From assembly GCA_016787565.1 (NCBI GenBank), contig JAEUUG010000012.1:1-64000 (forward strand): DNA of 64,000 nucleotides. The letters run 5' to 3'. The notes below the pieces were generated by a model. The model made no database searches, was not told the origin of the DNA, and was given only the letters and a program-made list of their open reading frames with translations. The stretch comes from Cyclobacteriaceae bacterium (GTDB lineage: Bacteria > Bacteroidota > Bacteroidia > Cytophagales > Cyclobacteriaceae). The translations under genes and the position numbers were made by a program. This document shows positions 1-7,174 of this stretch, piece after piece (within the stretch, counting starts at the first letter, position 1; each line of letters begins with the position of its first letter).

Positions 1-589
1 TGGTACCGGAATGACTTTCACCAGTCCCGTAACAACCATAAACACGGATGGCTCTGCTCATGCCGGAGCAACTGCATTGCTGCTTAATGGGAGCTACATA
101 ATTAGCGCAGCTTTGTATGTCGTTCCACTTGGTTCTGAAAGAACAGGGATGATAATATCTCCAGGACAAACACAAGCCAATGGTTTGTTTATAAGTCCAC
201 AACAATCACTTGGCACTTATAACTATGATGGTTACCTCATGTGGCTTCAGTACAGCACAACAGGAAACAACATGATGGGAGGTACTACCAAGCCAATGCT
301 CCTCATTCGAAAACACAATGCTGTTTTGAATGGGTTTGATCACACAGGAGCATTCCTAAGAATGGAAGAAAACATTGGTTCCACCGGAGCATTTGTAGAG
401 GCTTTCAAGTATGACACAGTGAGCAATTCCTTGAAGTTAAAATTCTCGGTTAATAAAGACGGGGTCGTTTCACTTGGCCAAGTAACAATTGATCCTGCAA
501 GTATCGCTGGAGTAGGAAGGCTATACTTCGTTGGTGAGGATCTCAAGTTTGTTACACCTTCTGGAGTAGTTAGAACAGTAAAATTTTAA
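1..589 (+). CDS. Partial phage tail-fibre-like protein (C-terminal part)
   Basis: The reading frame is already open at base 2, so the ATG at 11 is probably internal and the gene starts outside the window. The visible 192-195 residues are rich in Gly, Thr, Ser and Asn in short beta-strand-like stretches with no cysteine. The end has the pattern of an amphipathic strand motif (VGEDLKFVTPSGVVRTV). That composition and ending resemble C-terminal domains of phage tail fibres or other beta-structured appendage proteins. This is a resemblance, not a family match. Two small genes follow closely on the same strand (12 and 13 bp gaps), which fits the end of a late phage operon. A secreted adhesin is an alternative. 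Confidence 0.5.
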   Translation, partial: GTGMTFTSPVTTINTDGSAHAGATALLLNGSYIISAALYVVPLGSERTGMIISPGQTQANGLFISPQQSLGTYNYDGYLMWLQYSTTGNNMMGGTTKPMLLIRKHNAVLNGFDHTGAFLRMEENIGSTGAFVEAFKYDTVSNSLKLKFSVNKDGVVSLGQVTIDPASIAGVGRLYFVGEDLKFVTPSGVVRTVKF

Positions 590-601
590 AATAGAATATT
601 T

Positions 602-1045
602 ATGAGTAGAAATTCAATCGTTGTGAATCTTCCAGAATTAGATTCAACAACCAACAAACGAAAAAAGGTTGTTCATGACTATCTCATCATTAAGAGCAAT
701 CTGGAGATGAGACATGGAATAATCCTGGAATTCACAGAAGGAGATGGTAATCCAATAGTGCCAAGTAATGAACTTCAACGGCAACTATTTCTTCCTAAAC
801 AAATCACTAAGGAAACGGATGGGAAATTCACTAATCCACTAACAGGAATTGAAGTGAGTTCAGAAACACAAAATGCCATTACAGAACTTGAGTACTGGCA
901 AAATATTGGACTGAATTCGTTCCCAGGTATTAGCTCAATGCCAAATGAAATCAGAGAAGCCCTGAAGGATATTAAAATATCTGACTTGGTCTATTGGTTG
1001 ATTGAACAATCAATCTTAAAAGGAAACGCAGAAGGGAAATATTAA
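602..1045 (+). CDS. Hypothetical protein, 147 aa
   Basis: I do not recognise this protein. It has 147 residues, is soluble and has no signal peptide or membrane segment. The first third is basic with alternating strands, the middle is polar (KQITKETDGKF), and the last 60 residues look helical and acidic. It sits 12 bp after the tail-fibre-like gene and 13 bp before the next gene, so the three are probably one transcript. In a phage-like operon a small protein after the fibre gene could be an assembly factor or an adaptor, but nothing in the sequence shows that. Confidence 0.6.
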   Translation: MSRNSIVVNLPELDSTTNKRKKVVHDYLIIKSNLEMRHGIILEFTEGDGNPIVPSNELQRQLFLPKQITKETDGKFTNPLTGIEVSSETQNAITELEYWQNIGLNSFPGISSMPNEIREALKDIKISDLVYWLIEQSILKGNAEGKY

Positions 1046-1058
1046 ATCAGTATCACTC

Positions 1059-1445
1059 ATGACAAACAAAGAAGCTTACAAATTAATTACGGCATTAATG
1101 GATACCCCGGCACCTGCTGGCACTAAGCTAGAACATGCCAGAAATCAGACATTGAAAAATGCCTCGTCTTTTGTCGAGGCTTATAATGACAAGTTGGAAG
1201 ACCTCAACATTGATTATTGCAGTACGGATGAAAAGAGCAACATCATCCGTGATCCAAGAGGCCAGTATATTTTTACCAAGGACAATCAAAGGGCACTCTC
1301 TAAAGAACTTAAAAAGTTCATGGATAGCGAGCTGATTGTTCCTTTTGAAATCGTATCCACGACTGACAAAAAAGGTCTGAGCGATCCCCAGGTCGAATAT
1401 CTGACCGAGGTAGGATTTATTCGGGGATTAATGACTGTGATTTAG
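1059..1445 (+). CDS. Hypothetical protein, 128 aa
   Basis: I do not recognise this protein. It has 128 residues, is charged and probably mostly helical, and has no signal peptide or transmembrane segment. It is the last gene of the three-gene run starting at the window edge. An intrinsic terminator hairpin (1489-1524) lies 43 bp downstream, which supports the stop and the operon end. Function is unknown; position suggests an accessory protein of the same phage-like unit. Confidence 0.6.
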   Translation: MTNKEAYKLITALMDTPAPAGTKLEHARNQTLKNASSFVEAYNDKLEDLNIDYCSTDEKSNIIRDPRGQYIFTKDNQRALSKELKKFMDSELIVPFEIVSTTDKKGLSDPQVEYLTEVGFIRGLMTVI

Positions 1446-1488
1446 GAAAGGCTATTATTTTTGCCCAAAATATTGATGTAGGAGCCCG

Positions 1489-1524
1489 AAAAGGAGTCAT
1501 GCGAAAGTGTGGCTCCTTTTGTTT
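1489..1524 (+). terminator. Intrinsic terminator after the phage-like operon
   Basis: AAAAGGAGTC (1489-1498) pairs with GGCTCCTTTT (1511-1520) with one G-T pair, followed by GTTTT. It lies 43 bp after the stop at 1445 and ends the first operon. It also argues that the following protease does not start at the GTG at 1509, which would lie inside the hairpin. Confidence 0.65.
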
Positions 1525-1556
1525 TAAGGAGTATATTAAGTATTTATTCCGATGAT

Positions 1557-2261
1557 ATGACACCAGAAGAAGAAATTCACGGGAACATTCAATCCTTGGT
1601 GGATGATTTGACAAAGATAACTGTGAGGATTGCCACTTGGGATGCTGGAGTTTTAAGAGGACGCAGTTCGGGATTTCTATATAAATCCCCCAATCACGAT
1701 AGCCCGCTCGTCATTACAGCCGGTCATAACATGCCAGATGAAGGATCGTTCATTGAGACAAGAGTAAAAAATGACAATGGTGAAATGCTTCAAATAAATG
1801 CAGGCAAGTTTCAAGCCTTCTACAATAGGGATAAAATTGATGTTGCATTTAGTGAACTTCCAATTGACCTCTATAAAAAAGAAATAGCGCAATACGATGG
1901 GGTCGAACTTTTTCAATGCTTCAGAGAATTCGTAAAAGCTATCCCCGGAGAAGCCTATAGTTTTGCTGTTATTAACAATTATGAATTTGTCAAGAGTGGC
2001 AATGGGTTTATTCTTCCAGTATACCTCTGCTACGAAATCGGATTAGAGTTAGTTGATCAGGATGAAAGCTTCAACTACTTTAAAACTTGTCGAAATTTTC
2101 AGGGTCATGAATACTATCAAGGAGCAAGTGGCTCTCCTATAATAGATCCCGAAGGTGCAGTAACTTCAATATTGGTAAGCGGTTTTGATGATATCGAGGT
2201 ATTGAGAGGTTTTAGGCTCGACAATTTTGACTTCAAATCTGGGATAGCTAAAAAGTCCTAA
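1557..2261 (+). CDS. Trypsin-like serine protease domain protein
   Basis: A 234-residue protein with the order and spacing of a trypsin-fold protease: His57 in a TAGH motif, Asp95 in a DVAF motif, and Ser191 in GASGSP, the expected His-Asp-Ser triad. There is no signal peptide, so it probably acts in the cytoplasm, unlike DegP-type periplasmic proteases, and it lacks a PDZ domain. I chose the ATG at 1557 because the GTG at 1509 lies within a terminator hairpin. The gene has its own terminator-like repeat 62 bp downstream. Cytoplasmic trypsin-like domains are known in prokaryotic defence and stress proteins, where a partner often triggers them; a defence role here is inference from the accessory setting only. 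Confidence 0.75.
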   Translation: MTPEEEIHGNIQSLVDDLTKITVRIATWDAGVLRGRSSGFLYKSPNHDSPLVITAGHNMPDEGSFIETRVKNDNGEMLQINAGKFQAFYNRDKIDVAFSELPIDLYKKEIAQYDGVELFQCFREFVKAIPGEAYSFAVINNYEFVKSGNGFILPVYLCYEIGLELVDQDESFNYFKTCRNFQGHEYYQGASGSPIIDPEGAVTSILVSGFDDIEVLRGFRLDNFDFKSGIAKKS

Positions 2262-2323
2262 AGTCCCAATTCCGAAAACTTTCGTAGATTTTCTATGAAT
2301 TGGTTCGATATTCGTAACCTTGG

Positions 2324-2369
2324 GGCTACCCAAGCGGAAAGGCCGAGATTTTCTCGGTCTTTCCTTTTT
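2324..2369 (+). repeat. 46-bp direct repeat, left copy (terminator hairpin)
   Basis: These 46 bp recur at 7018-7063 with one mismatch (loop base 2349). The identity starts with GGCTACCCAAGC and stops abruptly on both sides. The core is a 13-bp stem, GGAAAGGCCGAGA against TCTCGGTCTTTCC with one G-T pair, followed by TTTTT, so each copy is also a good intrinsic terminator for plus-strand transcription. It lies 62 bp after the protease gene. The two copies flank a 4.7-kb block with a recombinase remnant just inside this copy, as expected of attachment sites or a duplicated target. Confidence 0.85.
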
Positions 2370-2401
2370 AAAATCCTGCTCAAATCCCTTTAAAACGCGG
2401 A

Positions 2402-2626
2402 TTACTTCGTTCTCACGAGCGGTTCGATCCCGACATTGTCAGGACCATTTTCGATGATCAGATTTTCGGAGAAAATTGAACCAATGAGTTTCTGTTTGTT
2501 CGGTAAACTGGCTGCCTCATAATAATGACTGAGGTTCTGTAATAGTGTAATTCCAGAATTCAGATACCGCGTATAGTTTGTTTCTTTCGATTCAAGATCG
2601 CTTACTTTTCTCTGAGCTTTTATATT
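2402..2626 (-). pseudogene. Serine recombinase C-terminal remnant
   Basis: The minus strand carries 74 open codons ending in TAA (2402-2404) and cut off upstream by an in-frame TGA (2627-2629). The translation contains YTRYLNSGITLLQNLSHYYE and then KQKLIGSIFSENLIIENG. Bacteroidota large serine recombinases typically end in a coiled coil followed by a comparable LL.NLS.YY and K..LLGSIFPE.L.FE pattern. The catalytic N-terminal and recombinase domains are absent, so this is a broken gene. It lies 32 bp inside the left 46-bp repeat and points at it, the usual place for an integrase relative to its attachment site. The family call is from memory of the pattern. Confidence 0.6.
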
Positions 2627-2678
2627 TCATCTTTGAATCGCGGCTTCATAAAAGAATAATTTAAAAACGAATTGAATT

Positions 2679-3509
2679 ATGGAATGTGACGAGAATGAAG
2701 TAAAAGAAAGAATCCTGGAAATTGAAAATGATCCACGGGTTAGCCTAAAGGTTCCTATCAAACTTGTTGACCCTGACCCATTAGTAGTAGATGCGAAAAG
2801 AAGTCTCACAAAGCCAAATGATCGTTCTATTTGGTTGCTCAAAAGCGAAGGAGTAGTATCGAATGCTGGATCATTACAAATTCGAGTCGCACCGGATAAT
2901 GTTGATCGCAGTTTGCGTTTGTTTGATACCATCATAAAAGTCTTTAGAGCACGTGGACATCATTTTGAAGGGAGTACGGTGGATTTTGGAAAGCAAAAAT
3001 TTGACATCTCCATTCGAGAAAAACTGAAGAAGTTAGATGAATACAAGAAAGAACCCACCAATATCTTATGCCTTAAAGTTTATAGAGGTTACCCCCGATT
3101 TGAAATTTACGATTCTAAAAGGGTGCTTATTGAAGACAGGATTTCACGCGCAGTGGCGAAAATAGAATTAGAAGTTGAGTATTATGTAAGAGTTTGGGCT
3201 GAGAATGTAAGGCGTGACGAAGAACAAAAGCAGAGGGAAAGAGAAAGACTTGAAATTTTAGCCAGAAAGAAAAAAGAATTGGATGAATTTAAGTTGCTGT
3301 TAAATGCTGCTCAGCGTTTTAATGATGTAAAACTTTTACGTGAGTACATTCAATCTAAAGAGGAATTGGCCAGAAGCAATGGTACCCTTAATGAATACCT
3401 TCTGAATTGGCTTGAGTGGGCTCGGAAAAAAGTGGATTGGTATGACCCCCATATAGAAGCCTTTGATGAACTGCTGAATGACGTGAATAAAGCTACCCTT
3501 ACATTATAG
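2679..3509 (+). CDS. Coiled-coil protein of an HTH-containing family, N-terminus apparently missing
   Basis: 276 residues. The central part (about 90-165) has alternating strands ending in an RGY.RFEIYDS segment. Residues about 180-220 form a very charged Arg/Glu/Lys helix that is probably a coiled coil. The end has a LLREYI..KEEL...N..L.EYLLNWLEWA motif. I recall this architecture from a family of uncharacterised bacterial proteins whose members usually begin with a helix-turn-helix region of about 100 residues; that region is not present here. A stop codon lies directly upstream in frame, and the recombinase remnant ends 52 bp upstream. The missing N-terminus may therefore have been lost in the same rearrangement. 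Function is unknown. Confidence 0.6.
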   Translation: MECDENEVKERILEIENDPRVSLKVPIKLVDPDPLVVDAKRSLTKPNDRSIWLLKSEGVVSNAGSLQIRVAPDNVDRSLRLFDTIIKVFRARGHHFEGSTVDFGKQKFDISIREKLKKLDEYKKEPTNILCLKVYRGYPRFEIYDSKRVLIEDRISRAVAKIELEVEYYVRVWAENVRRDEEQKQRERERLEILARKKKELDEFKLLLNAAQRFNDVKLLREYIQSKEELARSNGTLNEYLLNWLEWARKKVDWYDPHIEAFDELLNDVNKATLTL

Positions 3510-3660
3510 AGTTGAGTTTCTTGTGGGTTGACGGAAAGTTGAATTTCGGTTGAAATGAGTTGAAATCATAGAGAAGAGTTGATTTTACGTCCAACCAATT
3601 TCCGGCACTTTTCTCTAATTGCTTCCGATTTATAGTTTTCTGGAATAATAGTAACATAAT

Positions 3661-3691
3661 GCGATAAGTACCGGAATCCGGTACTTATCGC
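3661..3691. repeat. Perfect 31-bp palindrome
   Basis: GCGATAAGTACCGGA and its exact reverse complement are separated by a single A. No T-tract follows on either strand, so this is not a typical intrinsic terminator. It could be a dimeric protein binding site, a recombination end or a cruciform former. It lies between the coiled-coil gene and the DUF4143 ATPase gene. Confidence 0.8.
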
Positions 3692-3781
3692 AGACAATTA
3701 CTTCCATTGCCTGAGATTTCATGCTGTTAGGTTAAGGCCGTTTTCTTAAAATCCGCTATTTTCAATGCTCACAAGGTTATT

Positions 3782-3811
3782 ATTGAGTATATTTACTCAT
3801 CTTATTGAGTA
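3782..3811. promoter_or_regulatory. Operator-like TGAGTA array before the ATPase gene
   Basis: TGAGTA (3784-3789) and TACTCA (3794-3799) form an inverted repeat with a 4-bp spacer. ATTGAGTA is then repeated at 3804-3811, 22 bp (two helical turns) from its first copy. The array ends 8 bp before the ATG at 3820. Its place suggests binding by a regulator that covers the promoter or start site. No regulator gene is recognisable beside it. Confidence 0.5.
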
Positions 3812-3819
3812 ATTTGTAA

Positions 3820-5007
3820 ATGACCTTTGAAAGACCTTATATTCAGCAACTTATAAGCAGAATGAATGAGCCAAGAGGCTTCATTCAAGTGCTTATGGGA
3901 CCGCGCCAGGTGGGTAAAAGTACCCTTACCGGGCAGGTTTTGGCTAAATTGAACGCTCCCCATCTTTTCGTTTCGGCTGATGCCGTTGCCAATGCCGGAG
4001 AGGTTTGGTTGGAGCAGCAATGGGAATCGGCTCGTCTGCAATGGAAGGCTTCCGAAGCAAATGCTTTCATTTTAGCCATTGATGAAATTCAAAAGATTGA
4101 TAATTGGAGCGAGGTAGTTAAAAAATTGTGGGACGAGGATACGCGCACGAACCAAAACATAAAAGTTATCTTACTAGGATCATCTCGTTTACTCTTGCAA
4201 CAAGGATTAACCGAATCGTTGGCCGGGCGTTTTGAAACTACCTATCTGGGGCATTGGTCATTCTTAGAAATGGAACAAGCCTTTGGTGTGACAGCCGAAC
4301 AATATGTTTGGTTTGGCGGCTATCCCGGTGCAGCCAGTTTAATGAGCGATGAAGATCGCTGGAAGAAATACGTGAACGATGCACTCATCGAAACCAGTAT
4401 CTCCAAAGATATTCTCATGCTTACGCGGGTTGACAAACCTGCCTTGCTGCGAAAACTTTTTGAGTTAGGTTGTTTATATTCAGGACAGGTTTTGTCTTAT
4501 ACAAAAATTGTTGGGCAGTTGCAGGATGCGGGCAATACTACGACTTTAGCTCACTACTTGCAGTTGCTCGACACGGCTGGGCTGTTGGCAGGTATTGAAA
4601 AATATACAGGCGAACAACTTCGCCAACGTTCTTCCAGTCCAAAATTTCAAGTGCATAACACCGCGTTACTTACCGCACAACAAGGTGCTGCATTGAAAGA
4701 GGTGAGGTTAAAGCCCGATGTATGGGGCCGTTGGGTGGAGGCAGCTATTGGTGCTCACCTCGTGAATCATCAATTAAGTGAAGGCTACACGGTTCACTAC
4801 TGGCGACACCGAAATGACGAGATTGATTTTGTGTTGGAGAAAAAAGGAAAAGTAATTGGGCTGGAAGTAAAAAGTGGAGCTACACAAAAGGCACCTGGCA
4901 TGGAAGCATTTAAGAAACAACACGAGCCTGATAAGGTACTACTCGTTGGAAACAGCGGAATACCTTGGCAAGAGTTTTTGAAAATATCTCCAACTCAACT
5001 TTTTTAA
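3820..5007 (+). CDS. AAA+ ATPase with C-terminal DUF4143 domain
   Basis: 395 residues. The N-terminal AAA domain has a Walker A motif GPRQVGKST (27-35) and a Walker B motif LAIDEIQ (85-91). The winged-helix and DUF4143 part follows. The end carries a PD-(D/E)XK-like core: Asp in EIDFV (about 335) and LEVKSG (348-353). This is the standard layout of the widespread AAA_14/DUF4143 family, whose role is not settled; members are scattered, often in accessory regions, and are suspected nucleic-acid-acting or toxin-like ATPases. All key residues are intact. The gene is preceded by the TGAGTA array and followed after 9 bp by the HsdR-like fragment. Confidence 0.9.
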   Translation: MTFERPYIQQLISRMNEPRGFIQVLMGPRQVGKSTLTGQVLAKLNAPHLFVSADAVANAGEVWLEQQWESARLQWKASEANAFILAIDEIQKIDNWSEVVKKLWDEDTRTNQNIKVILLGSSRLLLQQGLTESLAGRFETTYLGHWSFLEMEQAFGVTAEQYVWFGGYPGAASLMSDEDRWKKYVNDALIETSISKDILMLTRVDKPALLRKLFELGCLYSGQVLSYTKIVGQLQDAGNTTTLAHYLQLLDTAGLLAGIEKYTGEQLRQRSSSPKFQVHNTALLTAQQGAALKEVRLKPDVWGRWVEAAIGAHLVNHQLSEGYTVHYWRHRNDEIDFVLEKKGKVIGLEVKSGATQKAPGMEAFKKQHEPDKVLLVGNSGIPWQEFLKISPTQLF

Positions 5008-5016
5008 AATTAGAGA

Positions 5017-5409
5017 GTGAAAAACGAAAAACTGACTCGGAAAGAAATCATTGACAACCGCTTAAAACAAGCAGGCTGGAATGTTACTGACCGAACTCAG
5101 GTAATTGAAGAATTTGATATTATTATCGATAGTAATCTTGTTAAAGAAGCAAAGACACCCTATGCTGGTCACCAGTTTAGCGACTATGTTTTATTAGCAA
5201 AAGATGGAACTCCTTTAGCTGTTGTTGAAGCTAAGAAATCCGCAGTTGATGCAAACATTGGGAAGGAGCAGGCAAAGCAGTACTGTTTCAATATCCAAAA
5301 ACAATTCGGTGGAGAGCTACCCTTCTGCTTTTATACAAATGGTCATGATATTTTCTTTTGGGCTCGATTTTTTCAACAGAGATCTTGTGATTGTTGGCGC
5401 GAATGGTAG
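5017..5409 (+). pseudogene. Type I restriction R subunit N-terminal fragment (HsdR_N-like)
   Basis: From a GTG start at 5017 the frame encodes the N-terminal nuclease domain of HsdR-type subunits. It has Asp in SDYVLL, the VVEAKKS motif (the E-x-K of PD-(D/E)XK), then GKEQAKQY and FYTNGHDIFFW. Full HsdR proteins are around 800-1100 residues and continue into a helicase; here similarity stops near codon 117 and the frame ends at 5409. From about 5368 the neighbouring frame takes over with an unrelated AAA ATPase. Only the nuclease-like domain remains, with no helicase, HsdM or HsdS nearby. A shift of one base at the T6 run (5368-5373) would fuse it to the ATPase. Confidence 0.75.
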
Positions 5410-6853
5410 CGGAAAAACATCTTTGGGCAAACACTTCACAACTCATATTAAGAGCAATGGAATATTGGTATCAGCCCAACGAGTTCTGAAACTTCCGGCC
5501 TATGATAGTATAAGAAGTTATACAACTACCGTTGACCATGTGAAGTCTATTCAATTGCCTGATGAGGAATTAACAATTCAGAGGAATTTGGCAGATGAGT
5601 TTGGGGTCCTAATTGAGCACCTTCTGGCAGATGATAGCAGAACCCTGAAGCAAAATAGAAGTCAGCGGGATAACCCACTGCCACCTCCAACCAAGCTTCA
5701 GGTTTTATTGATGATGTGGAATTCTTTATTCTCACACCTGCAAATTTCACTTCCGGATGACATTAATATTGAAGCCAGAAAAGAGTCGTTAGCATTTCAT
5801 GTTTCAGAAATGAGTGACGGTGAAAAAGTGGTCTTGTTTCTAATTGCGCATGTACTATTGTGTCCACAGAACGGATTCGTAATTGTGGATGAGCCCGAAA
5901 TGTATTTGCATCCCACTATTCATAAAAAGCTGTGGGATAAGTTAGAGTCAGAAAGATCAGACGTAATATTCATCTATCTGACTCATGATCTTGAATTTGC
6001 TTCAACTCGTATAGATGCTAAAAAGCTATGGCTTAAATCCTTTCAATATCCAGACGGTTTTGAATTAGAAGAGATACCAAGGAATGAAATTCCGCAAACG
6101 CTTTTAATGGAACTACTAGGTAGCCGCCAGGATATACTTTTTTGTGAAGGGGAACTTGGGAGCCTTGATGAACAAATCTATAGTATTCTTTTCCCAAGCT
6201 ATACGATTAAGCCTGTGGGCGGATGTCTTTCGGTAATAAATTTCACGAAGGCATTTAATAGACTTCCAATGTCAAGTAGAAAAGCCATTGGCATAATTGA
6301 TGGTGATTATATTTCAAAACAACGGCTCGATTCATTGCAACATGAAAGTATTTTTCCGCTCAGTGTTCCTGAAGTGGAGAACCTACTTTTAGATGAAATG
6401 ATATTACAACGGTTAGAGTTGGAGCTTGGCGTAAAGGGGGAGCAAGTCAACAAAACGAAAAAAGAAATTTTGAAAATGCTTAAGCGGGAGCGAGACACAG
6501 AAATTTCAAAATATGTATCTGCTAAAGTTGATCACTATTTCAAAGATACAAATGTATCCTCAGGCAAGAACCTGCCAGGTATAAAAACAAACTACAAGAA
6601 TTTTATTCAAGAGATTGATATAGATAAGTGGGCAAAGGAACGCGCAGAACTAATCGATAATGTGATTGCTAATGGTGATTACAACGGAGCTATTAAAATT
6701 TTTAAGGGCAAGGGACTAGCTTCCATAGCTGGCAGAAATTTTGGTGTTAAGAACTTTAATCAAAGAGTGATTAGGCTGATAGAAAGAGATAAAGGATTAC
6801 AAGATCTTTTACGCGCACAGTTTCCGAATATTCCAACAAATCCAAATTCTTAA
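5368..6853 (+). pseudogene. AAA ATPase with DUF4435, lacking its own start
   Basis: The frame has a Walker A motif GANGSGKT (5396-5419), an ABC-like signature region (SEMSDGEK), a Walker B motif VIVDEPEMYLHP and the H-loop YLTHDLEF. A DUF4435-type domain follows from about 6130 (FCEGELGSLDEQIY, PVGGC, GIIDGDY, VPEVENLLL). This order is known from AAA/DUF4435 proteins, which are OLD-like and linked to phage defence. The usual first 25-30 residues before the NRDLVIVGANG strand are missing, and no ATG lies in frame before the Walker A. In this frame the upstream bases are HsdR coding DNA read out of frame. More than 480 codons are open, so the loss is recent or expression depends on a frameshift from 5017. 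Confidence 0.8.
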
Positions 6854-7174
6854 CTGATTTGAAGCTAGAAGTCATTTTCAAAACTGGATAGATCAATGTC
6901 CCCTTTGGCCTCTTTGTGACCCCATTTACCAAATTCACAACTTTCTGATAATCAAGTATATTTCATGCAATTTCTTCAAATCCATATAAAATTTTGATTC
7001 GACAATTAGGTTATCAAGGCTACCCAAGCGGAAAGGCCGAGAATTTCTCGGTCTTTCCTTTTTTAGCCCACGCTGAAAAGCCGGAAAGTTTTTATTGAAA
7101 TGCCTCATTTGTGAAAGAAAATGCTTCCTCCTGACATACAGGTGTCATGGGGATGCAGTTCCTTCGTGAGAAGT
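6854..7174. other. Intergenic region at the right edge of the accessory block
   Basis: This stretch holds the right 46-bp repeat (7018-7063). On the minus strand it also has a short open segment (6865-6951, ending in TAG) reading CEFGKWGHKEAKGDIDLSS and then FENDF, with a stop just upstream. It looks like the broken tail of an unidentified gene. Nothing else is recognisable. Confidence 0.4.
7018..7063 (+). repeat. 46-bp direct repeat, right copy (terminator hairpin)
   Basis: Matches 2324-2369 in 45 of 46 positions in the same orientation, including the 13-bp stem and T-tract (six T here). The copies do not share sequence beyond the 46 bp. Core-genome genes (AlkC onward) start 111 bp to the right, so this copy marks the boundary between accessory and housekeeping DNA. 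Confidence 0.85.

Larger units (their letters stand above)
2262..2678. other. Intergenic region with repeat and recombinase remnant
   Basis: This 417-bp stretch has no intact gene. It holds the left copy of the 46-bp direct repeat (2324-2369), a short AT-rich spacer, and a minus-strand coding remnant (2402-2626) that resembles the C-terminus of a serine recombinase. Confidence 0.7.
3510..3819. other. Intergenic regulatory-looking region
   Basis: 310 bp without a gene. It contains six copies of GTTGA in the first 73 bp (3511, 3527, 3538, 3549, 3559, 3578), four of them at 10-11 bp spacing. It also holds a perfect 31-bp palindrome (3661-3691) and an operator-like TGAGTA array just before the next start codon (3782-3811). 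Confidence 0.7.

Noticed and set aside
2418-2440. T-loop-like GGTTCGATCCCG suggesting a tRNA end at the element border
   Set aside because: The flanking bases do not form a 5-bp T-stem, no other tRNA parts are near, and the bases read naturally as the recombinase remnant on the minus strand.
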